Shown here in pieces: positions 38,916 to 47,548 of a DNA stretch of 64,000 nucleotides. Each line of letters begins with the position of its first letter. Positions within the stretch are counted from its first letter, which is position 1. The stretch lies in NCBI GenBank assembly GCA_014802265.1, contig JAAVCP010000027.1, positions 34,588 through 98,587 of the forward strand. Reading direction: 5' to 3'. This stretch comes from Bacteroides sp. Lineage in GTDB: Bacteria > Bacteroidota > Bacteroidia > Bacteroidales > Muribaculaceae. A program made the translations under genes and the position numbers. The notes below the pieces were generated by a model, which saw only the letters and a program-made list of their open reading frames with translations, had not been told where the DNA came from and did no database searches.

Positions 38916-40043
38916 ATGAAAAAAAGACTAACCACATTGTTGATTTTCGTTATGGCTTTATTGCCATTCGTTAATGCCCAGACAGTAACAGACAAAGAAC
39001 CGGCTAAAGTGTTATTCATTTCTGATATTACTCCGGAAAATCTTGTCAAAATTTATAATGTACTCAATAAACCAGTCTCCGGGAAAGTTGCTGTGAAAAT
39101 CAGTACCGGGGAATCAGCTCAGTCAAATCATCTCCGCCCGGAGCTTATCGGGCAACTGATCAAAGAAGTTGAAGGAACTATTGTTGAGTGCAACACTGCA
39201 TACGGCGGTAACAGGTCCAACACTGAAAATCATCGTCGGGCTATCGAAGAACGCGGATACGGGGAAATAGCAACCGTCGACATTATGGACGAAGAAGGCT
39301 ATGTTGATCTACCGGTTGCCGACACAAAATACCTACAGTATAACCGCGTAGGAAGTCATCTTGCCAACTATGATTTCCTGATAAATCTTGCCCACTTTAA
39401 AGGTCATGCAATGGGTGGCTTCGGTGGTGTTCTGAAAAACCAAAGTATCGGCATTGCGACTCCGGAAGGTAAAACCCTTATTCACACTGCGGGTGTATAT
39501 GATGATACACGATATTTATTTCAGCAACCTCATGGACAAGACGGTTTCTTAGAGTCAATGGCAGCAGCTGCACAATCAGTACATGATTATTTTAAGGGAA
39601 ATGTTATATATATTAATGTGATGAACAACCTGTCTGTAGATTGTGACTGTGACGGGCATCCGTCAGCTCCACAAATGAAAGACATTGGTATTCTGGCTTC
39701 ACTTGATCCAGTGGCTCTTGACAAGGCTTGTCTTGACCTTATCTTTAATCATCAATCTACTGCCGGAGACAACAGTACTCCACTCGTAAACCGTATTAAC
39801 GACCGTCACGGAGCGCATATTGTGGATTATGCAGCTGAAATTGGTCTTGGTACACTTGAATATGAATTGATAGACATAACAGATGCCAACGGGATAGATA
39901 ATTTAACAAGTGAAGGAGTCAAGAAATATAATGTCTATGATCTCAATGGCAACAGGATTCTGACTAATGCCGACAGCATTGATTCTCTTGCACAAGGCAT
40001 TTATATCATAAATGGCATACAAACCATAATAGGTACCAACTAA
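38916..40043 (+). CDS. Exported DUF362-domain protein
   Basis: 375 residues with a signal peptide (to FVNAQ). The DUF362 domain spans about 55-310: VAVKISTGE, ECNTAYGGNR, LINLAHFKGHAMGGFGGVLKN, CDCDGHPSAP and GILASLDPVALDKACLDLI. In other bacteria this domain is often followed by a 4Fe-4S ferredoxin domain, which is absent here. The C-terminus (KYNVYDLNGNRILT, AQGIYIING) again looks like a type IX sorting tail. The function of DUF362 is unsettled. Expression is probably controlled by the tandem promoters upstream. Confidence 0.83.
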   Translation: MKKRLTTLLIFVMALLPFVNAQTVTDKEPAKVLFISDITPENLVKIYNVLNKPVSGKVAVKISTGESAQSNHLRPELIGQLIKEVEGTIVECNTAYGGNRSNTENHRRAIEERGYGEIATVDIMDEEGYVDLPVADTKYLQYNRVGSHLANYDFLINLAHFKGHAMGGFGGVLKNQSIGIATPEGKTLIHTAGVYDDTRYLFQQPHGQDGFLESMAAAAQSVHDYFKGNVIYINVMNNLSVDCDCDGHPSAPQMKDIGILASLDPVALDKACLDLIFNHQSTAGDNSTPLVNRINDRHGAHIVDYAAEIGLGTLEYELIDITDANGIDNLTSEGVKKYNVYDLNGNRILTNADSIDSLAQGIYIINGIQTIIGTN

Positions 40044-40076
40044 TTATATCAAATATAATAACCTTATAACAAACTT

Positions 40077-40118
40077 AAGGGGGTGTATCAAAATTCAGAA
40101 TCTTGAGGCATCCCCTTT
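40077..40118. terminator. Imperfect hairpin, third partial copy of the dispersed repeat
   Basis: AAGGGGGTGTATCAAAATTC and GAATCTTGAGGCATCCCCTT form an imperfect stem that resembles the first hairpin of the repeats at 856 and 43425. It sits between the convergent DUF362 and hydrolase genes and can end transcription from both sides. The second hairpin of the repeat is absent here. Confidence 0.6.
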
Positions 40119-40138
40119 AACTTATCTATAATTTCAGC

Positions 40139-41002
40139 TTAAGCCTTCCATTTGTTGACCAGTCTAAGTATTATCTCCGCCAACATTTGTTCCCTTTTAG
40201 TGTAGACATGACCGGTTCCCTCTACGAAAATAACCTCATTTTCATCCTTATGAATCGTATGAGAATTTATAAGCTCGATAAATGCTTTCGGTTCTCCGTA
40301 TGAAAAACGATCGTAGGTACCTATAATCAGTGCCCCGGTCTGCCAGATACGTTCCACCTCAGAAAAATCTCCGTTAGGATCAGAATGCACATTATCAAGC
40401 GGATTTCTCCATAGCCACTGCCATGCGGTACGGGCTATCATCGGTGCCCACCCCATAAACGGAAACGGAAGCATTTTCTCTTCCATGCCGTTGTCGATAA
40501 AATAGCGTATTATCTGGCGCTCCTCGTCTGTTACATTCTCCAGCATATACTTCATATTCGCAGGACTGACAAGTATAAAATGACTCACGGGCGACTGTGG
40601 AGCATTGGCAAGATAGTGAATCACCTTGTTAGCACCTAATGAATGCCCCGCAAGAATTATATTGCTGTAACCCTTTGATTCAGCATAACTGACATAGGCA
40701 TTTATATCGTCACATATATCATCGAAGCATTCATTAAACGAACCGATTAGCTCCTTCTTGCCTGTCTTGGCATTAAGGGTTTCCATCTTACTGAAGGCAT
40801 CATTCGTCTGAGCATATATAAATGCAATTCCATTAGCGGATAAAGTGTCTCCGATATTATAATACATCGGATTGGAATAGAAATTCCCGTGAATACCGGT
40901 GATTGCAATGACCACTGTGCTCTCTCCGCCTTTATCAAAGAGCACTCCATCAAGTAAGACTCCACGACGCGTCTGTGGTTGAATCAATCTGCGCATAGCC
41001 AT
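40139..41002 (-). CDS. Alpha/beta hydrolase, cytosolic
   Basis: 287 residues, no signal peptide. Oxyanion region AITGIHGNFYSNP, elbow LAGHSLGANKV with nucleophilic serine, acid in IIGTYDRFSYGEP and histidine in VEGTGHVYTKRE. It resembles DUF1749-type hydrolases. Its start overlaps the stop of the old yellow enzyme gene upstream by 19 bases, so it is the third gene of the FMN reductase/old yellow enzyme operon. It may cleave an ester or lactone made by the flavoenzymes; inference. Confidence 0.83.
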   Translation of the reverse strand: MAMRRLIQPQTRRGVLLDGVLFDKGGESTVVIAITGIHGNFYSNPMYYNIGDTLSANGIAFIYAQTNDAFSKMETLNAKTGKKELIGSFNECFDDICDDINAYVSYAESKGYSNIILAGHSLGANKVIHYLANAPQSPVSHFILVSPANMKYMLENVTDEERQIIRYFIDNGMEEKMLPFPFMGWAPMIARTAWQWLWRNPLDNVHSDPNGDFSEVERIWQTGALIIGTYDRFSYGEPKAFIELINSHTIHKDENEVIFVEGTGHVYTKREQMLAEIILRLVNKWKA

Positions 41003-42030
41003 TTAGGTTTAGGTACAAAAATACAAGTATGTCCATCAGTACGGTAACAGGCATTACATGAAATACAGTCTGCTCGGTCAGTTACCCCTGTCTCAAACAG
41101 ATTAGGAAGATCCGGTTGCCGGATAAGTGGACGAGAAAGGCTTATCAGCTCTATTTTGGTATTATTCAACACATTTTCCATCACCTTCCTTGATCTAAAG
41201 CCACCCACAAGAATCACAGGCACACTGACCTGGTCTGCCAATCGCGCTGCAAATTTGCCGAAATAGGCTTCGTCAGCTTCTGTCCTTATGCCGGGACGAG
41301 AAGTGCCGTTGCCGCTCACTTCTATTGAATCAATGCCATGGGCTGCAACTATCCTGCACATTTCAAGCGAATCAGTTTCAGTCAGACCTGTGGGAAGGAA
41401 ATCAGAAGAATTTATCTTTATAGTGATGTGTAACTTAGGCGAGACTTTACGTATGCCTTCAAGAATATCCACTAATATACGGGCACGGTTGGCATTAGAG
41501 CCACCATACTCATCTGTGCGGTGATTGACTGCCGGAGATATAAACCGACTTAGGAAGAAGAAATGGGCAGCATGTATCTGTACTCCGTCGAATCCAGCCT
41601 CTGACGCACGTCGGGCTGCCTCAATAAACATATCTACCACTTGGAGAATCTGTTCCTTTGTCATATAGTCAATATCAACCTCTGAATACTGTCCATTGTG
41701 GCTTGGAGCATAATACGCGCCAAGAGCCAACTGCGTAATGACCGCCACGCCATGCCCTTTGATAATATCGGTGAGGCGGCGATATTCAGGTATAAGACAG
41801 TCATCACAAAGCCGCATCATGCCCCCGAAGTAACGGTCATGGAGATCTACACTGGTGAAACCCGTAATAATGGTCCCTATCCCTCCCGCTGCCAGTTCAT
41901 CATATAGCATATAGGAGTTTTCACAGATCCCACCCTTCTCTGTTGCAAGGTTTTCCCAAGTTGCTGAGCGCACAAGGCGATTTTTCGTCTTAAAGTTATG
42001 TGTCTCAAATGGTTCGAATATCTTCTTCAT
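40984..42030 (-). CDS. Old yellow enzyme-family NADH:flavin oxidoreductase
   Basis: 348 residues, FMN-binding TIM barrel: NRLVRSATWENLA, active-site GVQIHAAHFFFLSRFISP and DEYGGSNANRARI, phosphate loop LVGGFRSRKV and ELISLSRPLIRQPDL. A C-terminal cysteine cluster, CISCNACYRTDGHTC, recalls the 4Fe-4S site of 2,4-dienoyl-CoA reductase types, but the second flavin domain of those enzymes is missing. It probably reduces activated C=C bonds. It overlaps the FMN reductase gene by ATGA. Confidence 0.9.
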   Translation of the reverse strand: MKKIFEPFETHNFKTKNRLVRSATWENLATEKGGICENSYMLYDELAAGGIGTIITGFTSVDLHDRYFGGMMRLCDDCLIPEYRRLTDIIKGHGVAVITQLALGAYYAPSHNGQYSEVDIDYMTKEQILQVVDMFIEAARRASEAGFDGVQIHAAHFFFLSRFISPAVNHRTDEYGGSNANRARILVDILEGIRKVSPKLHITIKINSSDFLPTGLTETDSLEMCRIVAAHGIDSIEVSGNGTSRPGIRTEADEAYFGKFAARLADQVSVPVILVGGFRSRKVMENVLNNTKIELISLSRPLIRQPDLPNLFETGVTDRADCISCNACYRTDGHTCIFVPKPKWLCAD

Positions 42031-42707
42031 TTATCATTATGTTTTTTAGTGTCAAATCTTTCTGCTACATCTATTCCAGCATAGAAAGCCTTATTAAGGT
42101 CTTCCGGGAAATGAACATCACGGTATTTGCGTTTCTCCTCTTCAGAAAACATTTCCATCTCATAATCCTCATAGTGTTTGAACTGATAAGTAAAATATAA
42201 CACTACCCTATGCACCGGCATACGGAAAGCATTGGAAATATACCACTCTATCTCATTCCATTGCTGTTCATATCCATGTGCCTCAGCCCATACTTTAGGT
42301 GCATTCATGGAATATATCATCGTAAAGGGGATATTTTTGGGTGCAACAGACTCATGACCTTCTCTATAGGTTGTCACACTGAAAAGCAAACGCTCAAGGA
42401 AAGCTTTTGTATAGGCGTTAATCGAACCGAAGTAGATAGGTGCGGCAATGGCAACCGCATCAGCATGCTGTACTACCGGGATCAAATCATGAAGTCCGTC
42501 TCGAATAGGACATGTGCCATAAAATTTGCCACCCTTACGTTTGCAGGCAAAACAACTCCTACAGCCTGTATATGCGTAATCATATAGGTTTATCACATCT
42601 ACCTCCGCATCAGGGTGCAGATATTTGAAGCCCTCGACCCATTTTTCAAGAAGCCTGACACTGTTGCCGTCTCTCCGAGGAGAACCATTGATTGCTATTA
42701 TCTTCAT
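42027..42707 (-). CDS. NAD(P)H-dependent flavin reductase / iron-sulfur flavoprotein-like
   Basis: 226 residues, flavodoxin-like fold: INGSPRRDGNSVRLLEKW binds FMN; TGCRSCFACKRKGGKFYGTC gives four cysteines as in iron-sulfur flavoproteins; AIAAPIYFGSINAYTKAFLER is typical of the NADPH-dependent FMN reductase family. It heads the operon with the old yellow enzyme and a hydrolase, and is divergent from the HxlR regulator gene, which probably controls it. Confidence 0.9.
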   Translation of the reverse strand: MKIIAINGSPRRDGNSVRLLEKWVEGFKYLHPDAEVDVINLYDYAYTGCRSCFACKRKGGKFYGTCPIRDGLHDLIPVVQHADAVAIAAPIYFGSINAYTKAFLERLLFSVTTYREGHESVAPKNIPFTMIYSMNAPKVWAEAHGYEQQWNEIEWYISNAFRMPVHRVVLYFTYQFKHYEDYEMEMFSEEEKRKYRDVHFPEDLNKAFYAGIDVAERFDTKKHNDK

Positions 42708-42725
42708 CTTTTTATTATGTTTCAG

Positions 42726-42790
42726 TTTGCTTTATAACAAATAAAACACTACTTTTGTAAGATGATTACCAAATAGTTAGGTAGTAACTA
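42726..42790 (+). promoter_or_regulatory. Divergent HxlR promoter/operator region
   Basis: For the HxlR gene a -33 TTTG (42726-42729) and a -7 TACTTTTG (42750-42757) are spaced by 20 bases, a good match to the Bacteroidetes consensus. Directly downstream, TACC (42767-42770) and GGTA (42780-42783) are half-sites with dyad symmetry in the shared 96-bp gap to the flavin reductase gene. Binding of HxlR here would control both directions. Confidence 0.5.
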
Positions 42791-42803
42791 AAAGGTGTAT
42801 TTT

Positions 42804-43157
42804 ATGGAAAATGAGAAATATAAAAATTTAAGAACAGGAATAAAATTTTCAGGTCGCACATATTTTTGTGCGCTCGAGTTAGCTTTGGAGCTGATTGGAG
42901 GTAAATGGAAGCCGATGATTTTATATCATCTTAAAAACGGACCCATGCGCTCGGCAGATCTCCAGAAAAAGTTGCGCAGTGTGTCAAACAAAATGTTTAT
43001 ACAATCAATTCGAGCCCTTGAACACGATGGGCTCGTAAAGCGTGAGGTGTTCCCGGTTGCGCCTCCGAAGGTAGAGTATTCCCTCACACAGTTAGGCGAC
43101 TCCGTAATACCACTGATAATGCAAATGGGTTACTGGGGTGAATCAATCAGCGAATAG
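42804..43157 (+). CDS. HxlR-family transcriptional regulator
   Basis: 117 residues from the ATG at 42804, with AGG about 9 bases upstream; an earlier GTG at 42795 is less likely. The winged helix of the HxlR family is clear: CALELALELIGGKWKPMILY, GPMRSADLQKKLRSVSNKMF and VKREVFPVAPPKVEYSLTQLG. Members often sense electrophiles, quinones or formaldehyde and control reductases. It is divergent from the FMN reductase/old yellow enzyme operon, the expected target. Confidence 0.9.
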   Translation: MENEKYKNLRTGIKFSGRTYFCALELALELIGGKWKPMILYHLKNGPMRSADLQKKLRSVSNKMFIQSIRALEHDGLVKREVFPVAPPKVEYSLTQLGDSVIPLIMQMGYWGESISE

Positions 43158-43583
43158 ATATCCCCCATAACCACCTGCATTCCAACCATAGTCAACATGT
43201 CAGATTTCCATTAATCCTTTCATAAGCGTATTTTCCCATATATGTACTGTCAAATTCCCGTTTCTGTTATTGCTGTATTAATTTAAATAAGCTGTGATAT
43301 TTAGCAATGTCTGATAAGATCCAGAGATTTCTATGCCATCTTAAACAACCGTCTTGGCACTTATGCCTATATAGCCGCCACCAATAAGCCAAATATCAAA
43401 ATGAGTCTTGTTTTCATATATTAAGTAGGGTATATCAAAATCCGGAATTTTGATATACCCTACCCATTTATCATCTCTCCTGTTGTATATCCACCCTTGA
43501 TATTATAGTTACTGCGTTCTGTAAGTGAACCCACGGGTTCACTTCACCCTCAGAGCATTATTTTTATCTTTATTTGCTAACCC
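43158..43583. other. Gap holding the second full copy of the dispersed repeat
   Basis: Apart from the two-hairpin repeat at 43425-43544 I see no gene. A short open stretch at about 43340-43422 has a protein-like composition but no start, ribosome binding site or recognisable family. Confidence 0.4.
43425..43544. repeat. Dispersed two-hairpin intergenic repeat, copy 2
   Basis: The first hairpin has 17-bp arms (43425-43441 with 43447-43463), centred on CCGG. The second has 10-bp arms, AAGTGAACCC and GGGTTCACTT (43523-43532 with 43535-43544). Order, spacing and the GTTCTGTAAGTGAACC block match copy 1 at 856-961. It lies between convergent genes and may end both transcripts. Confidence 0.75.
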
Positions 43584-44588
43584 TTAAAGTTTGATTTTGA
43601 ACAGGCGTTCAGCATTACCCTGAGAAATCAGGAACTTTTCCTCTTTAGAGATTGGTGCGTTTTCAATAAAGGCACGAGCATCATTTTCCGAAATACAAGG
43701 GTAATCAGCAGAGAAAATAATGTGATCAATACCAAACTTGCTGATGCAGTACTGCAGATTATCATAATCGTAAATACCGCTCGACGTCACATAGATATGG
43801 CGACGATAATAGGTGGAAATCTTCTCCTTCAGTCCGGTCATTTCCGGTGTCAGAGTCTGGTCGAAACGTGCTATATAATATGGAAGCACTTCACCCCAGT
43901 GTCCTGATATAACTTTAAGCGAGGGATAGCTATCGAAGACACCTGCGAGAATCATGCGGAGCACCTGCAAACCGGGTTCAATGTGCCAGCCTAATCCGTA
44001 TGTACTGAGAATAGCAGTTACCTTATCGTTGAAGCCGTCATAATAGGCCTGCTGAACCTCGGGGACAGGAAACCCGGGATGTATATAGATAGGGACATCG
44101 AGTTCGGTGAGAGCCTCCCATATGGGGGTGTAAGAAGCATCATCAAGGAACTTCGCTCCCACCTGCGGACGACCGGTGATTAGCACACCTTTGAAACCGT
44201 ACTCCTTTACAGTGCGGCGCAGTTCAGCTGCGGCTGCTTCGGGGTTTACCCAAGGCAAGGTGGCGAAAGCTTCAAAACGTCCTGGATGACGCTTTACAAG
44301 TGCAGCAAGCTCATCATTGGCATTCTGGCAGAGTTCCACTGCTTTTTTCTCATCAAGAATCCATTGGGAGAAGTCTGAATATGACAAAATCTCCATTGTG
44401 ATACCATTCTTGTCCATGTCTTCAATACGACCTTTATCCATATCGGTAAGGCTATTCCCTGGAGCAGATCCCGGAAGATCCGGCTGTACGAATGCAGGAA
44501 GATAGGGTACCATTTCTTTAATTACACCTATAACCGACCCTATAAGGGCGGTATTGTCGGTATGTTCTTCAATTGCAATAATCTTCAT
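43584..44588 (-). CDS. Amidohydrolase-family decarboxylase-like enzyme
   Basis: 334 residues, amidohydrolase_2 fold. The N-terminal EEH (residues 7-9) is the pattern of gamma-resorcylate/ACMSD-type decarboxylases; further metal ligands are H in PIYIHPGFP, H in VISGHWGEVLPYY and D in IIFSADYPCIS. Family members cut CO2 from aromatic or related acids, or hydrolyse lactones, using one divalent metal. It is divergent from the AraC gene at 44889, which is the likely regulator. The substrate cannot be told. Confidence 0.88.
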   Translation of the reverse strand: MKIIAIEEHTDNTALIGSVIGVIKEMVPYLPAFVQPDLPGSAPGNSLTDMDKGRIEDMDKNGITMEILSYSDFSQWILDEKKAVELCQNANDELAALVKRHPGRFEAFATLPWVNPEAAAAELRRTVKEYGFKGVLITGRPQVGAKFLDDASYTPIWEALTELDVPIYIHPGFPVPEVQQAYYDGFNDKVTAILSTYGLGWHIEPGLQVLRMILAGVFDSYPSLKVISGHWGEVLPYYIARFDQTLTPEMTGLKEKISTYYRRHIYVTSSGIYDYDNLQYCISKFGIDHIIFSADYPCISENDARAFIENAPISKEEKFLISQGNAERLFKIKL

Positions 44589-44888
44589 ATCTAATTAATA
44601 TTAATTTTATTTTTGCTTTAAAACGAATCGGGATAACGGATTATTATAACGAATTTAGTTACCTTGGAGAATTATTTACAAGATATAACTTATTATAAAA
44701 CTGTAAGTTATCCATACTATATACTCCCTCAGAGTGATAATGACATACTACACATGGCGCAATATCGACTATTGTTTTATAGACATTAATGTGTAATTTT
44801 GCAAGCAAAACTTGAAATCTGTAAAATATGACACTTCTTCATATATTTTATCAATATGGGTCGTTAACACATAATCATTACTTCCATT
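44589..44888 (+). promoter_or_regulatory. Divergent promoter region of amidohydrolase and AraC genes
   Basis: For the plus direction a -33-like TTGT (44772-44775) and a -7 TAATTTTG (44794-44801) are spaced by 18 bases, 87 bases before the ATG at 44889. The minus-direction promoter is not clear. Nothing else is seen in this 300-bp stretch. Confidence 0.5.
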
Positions 44889-45800
44889 ATGACCGAAAAA
44901 TATAAAGGCACTCTAACTTTTGCCAATGCCGGTAAAATCTGTGGCAATTTCATTAAAATATTTGATGGAATTTTGTTTGTACCTGAAATATATGTAGAGT
45001 CATGTGGAGGCTATGTGATGAATGAAGATGTATTTATATCCGGTATAGTAACAAAAGGAAGCATAGAAATGGTCATTAAGAATATTTCACATCAATTGAA
45101 TGCCGGTGATATAATGCTCTTGTTTCCGGGTGATACTATCGATTGCAAGTTCAAATCAGAAGATGCTAAGGGTTCTCTGTTCATTTGTTCTGTCAACCGA
45201 ACTTTAGATCTTGTAAAAGATACATATCTATATCGTTATATGTTCAAGTTAAGAAATGATCAGGTAATCACACTTCCCGAAAGCAACTATCATAATATAG
45301 CAGAATATACATCACTGATTCGTCGGAAAATATCCAGTGATGAGATTACCCCTCTATCATCGCAGACATTACTACACCTTGTTCAAGCCAGTATAAGCGA
45401 ACTTAATGAGGGTTTACAGGCATTAGGCTATGAACATCATATCGAAAAGATTTCATCGGTAGAAAAATTATATAAGGAGTTTATTATGCTTCTTTCAACA
45501 ATCCCTATCCACCCGAGGGAGGTTGAATGGTATGCAGGACAATTAAACATAACACCAAAGTATCTTTCAAAGATATGTCGAGACAAGAGTAATCGGTGTG
45601 CATCGGAATGGATAAAAGAGTATTGTATGCTTGATATCAAATGCCATCTTATGGATTCCTCCTTATCCTTAAAAGAAATTGCAAACAAGCTTGGTTACTC
45701 CTCGTTGAGTTTCTTCGGAAAAAATGTGAAACGATGGTTTGGAATAACACCGACAGAACTCCGGAATACTTTGTGCGATAATAAACACATAAAGTATTGA
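44889..45800 (+). CDS. AraC-family transcriptional regulator 3
   Basis: 303 residues: N-terminal sensing domain with a cupin-like GSIEMVIKNISHQLNAGDIML, and C-terminal helix-turn-helix units (PKYLSKICRDKSNRCASEWI and IANKLGYSSLSFFGKNVKRWFG). It is less related to the two regulators at 21561 and 28190. A 50-bp piece of a second copy of this gene, matching 45610-45659, lies at 50621, next to the intact hydrolase. It probably controls the amidohydrolase gene upstream. Confidence 0.88.
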   Translation: MTEKYKGTLTFANAGKICGNFIKIFDGILFVPEIYVESCGGYVMNEDVFISGIVTKGSIEMVIKNISHQLNAGDIMLLFPGDTIDCKFKSEDAKGSLFICSVNRTLDLVKDTYLYRYMFKLRNDQVITLPESNYHNIAEYTSLIRRKISSDEITPLSSQTLLHLVQASISELNEGLQALGYEHHIEKISSVEKLYKEFIMLLSTIPIHPREVEWYAGQLNITPKYLSKICRDKSNRCASEWIKEYCMLDIKCHLMDSSLSLKEIANKLGYSSLSFFGKNVKRWFGITPTELRNTLCDNKHIKY

Positions 45801-45831
45801 TAACTATATTGTTCTCAAATCTTCCTATGTT

Positions 45832-45995
45832 TTACTTCATGTTGCGCTCCTGAAAAGAGGTTATGCGTTGACGGAAGTTTTTTCTAAGGTATTCGCTATA
45901 AAGCGACGGTTCTGCACCATGATAGTCACCTACATTGTTTCCCGAGTTTTCTCATCCATAACTTTCAGAAACTCAACCACCGATTTACCCTGGGA
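45832..45995 (-). pseudogene. Remnant of a DUF3089-type hydrolase gene
   Basis: Minus-strand reading from the stop at 45832 gives the same C-terminus as the intact gene at 50671 (NFRQRITSFQERNMK). The match follows 50671-50776, then jumps at about 45936 to 51090 and continues to about 45995, so 313 bases are deleted and the frame is lost. The 5' two thirds of the gene are absent. It is the partner of AraC regulator 3 in an old duplication. Confidence 0.85.
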
Positions 45996-46412
45996 GAAAG
46001 CACGTAACTGGGACAGAGACCGTCACGCCAGTTGGCTTAGAATCTTATGCTATAAGGCTGGAACCAATGTGTTGTATGTCGTGACAGGTGACGCATTAAA
46101 TTGAGTAGGACAATACAGGAGCGGGAACACACTGCTCTCGAACTTGAAACAGATGTAAGGCCTATATCAAAGCAAATGGCGTTTTTGATCAAGACAGTTT
46201 TATAGAACTCGCAAATGAAATTGCCTTGTAATGGTAAACCCATCAACATAGCTATCCTATTTGTATGCCATTTTAACTGCAAATTTGCAATAAAAATGGA
46301 TTTGATTTGTAACTTACACATTAATCGTAACTTGATGATAGAATACAGAAGATTAAAAATTTTTATTCATTGAGAGGTTAGTTTTTTTGAGTGTGAGGGG
46401 TATTATATATGT
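45996..46412. other. Gap with an unidentified decayed coding fragment
   Basis: Between 46095 and 46231 the plus strand has two overlapping open frames that read like one protein split by a frameshift (TIQEREHTALELETD then KAYIKANGVFDQDSFIELAN, stop at 46229-46231). It looks like the C-terminal end of a lost gene; I do not recognise it. The rest (46232-46412) is AT-rich and carries the promoter of the sigma gene. Confidence 0.4.
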
Positions 46413-46898
46413 ATGACGATAAAAGATGACATAGAACGGCTTTTCCGCACGCATTACGCGGCGATGTACCGGCTTGCGATGCTGATACTCCGTAACGATG
46501 ACGTGGCAATGGACATTGTGCACGATGTCTTTGAAGTCCTGCTTGTTTCCGGAAAGTCTGATGTGTCGGCATCATATCTGTTGACGGCAGTACGGAACCG
46601 ATGCCTGAAATATATCCGCAGTCTCTCGGTAAACGATCGAATGAAAGAGGTATATTCAGTAGATGAGAGGGAAATAGAGGATGAGGAATGGCCAGATGAG
46701 GAGACAATCATCCTAATTCAGAAAACAGTTGTATCTGACCTAACGGAAGCTTGCCGACGTGTCGTAGAGCTACGGTTCTCCGAGGGGAAAAGCTATCTGG
46801 AGATAGCGGAAATCCTCAGTGTCAGCAAAGTTGCAGTCTATAAGCATCTTCGTTATGCAATAGATGTCTTACGTAAAAAACTTTCACAGAATGGATAA
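46413..46898 (+). CDS. ECF RNA polymerase sigma factor 2
   Basis: 161 residues, regions 2 (IERLFRTHYAAMYRLAMLIL, DIVHDVFEVL) and 4 (LTEACRRVVELRFSEGKSYL, ILSVSKVAVYKHLRYAID). It belongs to the Bacteroidetes type paired with FecR-like anti-sigma factors. It overlaps the anti-sigma gene by 8 bases and starts a three-gene operon with the receptor at 47549. GC content is higher than in the flanking gaps. Confidence 0.9.
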   Translation: MTIKDDIERLFRTHYAAMYRLAMLILRNDDVAMDIVHDVFEVLLVSGKSDVSASYLLTAVRNRCLKYIRSLSVNDRMKEVYSVDEREIEDEEWPDEETIILIQKTVVSDLTEACRRVVELRFSEGKSYLEIAEILSVSKVAVYKHLRYAIDVLRKKLSQNG

Positions 46899-47544
46899 GA
46901 TAGACAGATTCTTAGACGCCATAGAGTACCCGGAGCGTTATACTCAGTCAGAGATTGAGGCTATGCTCCAGGATCCTGAGATCAAAGAGGTGTTTGATTT
47001 GCTCGACAAAACAAAGTCAAGTCTTCAGACACTCCCGACCCCCGACATAGAGACTGAATGGAGGAGATTTGAAAAGAATCACCCCGCGTCCAAAGTCAAG
47101 CATCGTTTTTGGCTGGCTGGAATGATGTCACGGAACATTGCCGCAACCATAGCTATAGCCATTGTCTCGTTCACCACCGTGGCCGCTATTGTCAGTATCG
47201 GAATAAATCAACTCAACCAACGGCAGGACGTATCCCGTCCGACTGATGTCAAGACGGAATATGCCGAAGTAATTGCCAAGCCGGACAGCGTCAAATCAGT
47301 TGAACCGGTCAAGGATAAAACTTCCGAGATTATAGTGTTCGACAATGAGCCTCTTAAGACCATAGCGGGTAAGATTGCTGGGTATTATGGCTACGAGGTA
47401 GAGTTCAACAATGAGGCATCCAAATCCCTGCGTCTGTATTTTCGATGGAATCAGGAGAATACCGTAGAGGAAGTTGTTGAACGACTCGACAACTTCGAGC
47501 AGATCCATATCGAAATTAAGGATAAGACCATTAAAATTGACTGA
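46891..47544 (+). CDS. Short FecR-like anti-sigma factor with DUF4974 tail
   Basis: 217 residues from the ATG at 46891 (8-base overlap with the sigma stop). N-terminal cytosolic part with PDIETEWRRF (51-60), one membrane segment at about 82-104, and a C-terminal DUF4974/STN-like domain at about 147-216 (FDNEPLKTIAGKIAGYYGYE, VEEVVERLDNF). The central FecR domain that usually lies between membrane and DUF4974 is missing, so the periplasmic part is only linker and DUF4974. It probably holds the sigma factor until the receptor signals. Confidence 0.82.
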   Translation: MDKIDRFLDAIEYPERYTQSEIEAMLQDPEIKEVFDLLDKTKSSLQTLPTPDIETEWRRFEKNHPASKVKHRFWLAGMMSRNIAATIAIAIVSFTTVAAIVSIGINQLNQRQDVSRPTDVKTEYAEVIAKPDSVKSVEPVKDKTSEIIVFDNEPLKTIAGKIAGYYGYEVEFNNEASKSLRLYFRWNQENTVEEVVERLDNFEQIHIEIKDKTIKID

Positions 47545-47548
47545 CACC

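Noticed and set aside
43340..43422. Protein-like frame (RLGTYAYIAATNKPN) before the dispersed repeat
   Set aside because: No start codon, no ribosome binding site, no recognisable homologue; too short to call even a pseudogene.
45868..46104. Plus-strand frame of 78 codons
   Set aside because: The sequence is the reverse strand of the decayed hydrolase fragment and does not encode a recognisable protein.
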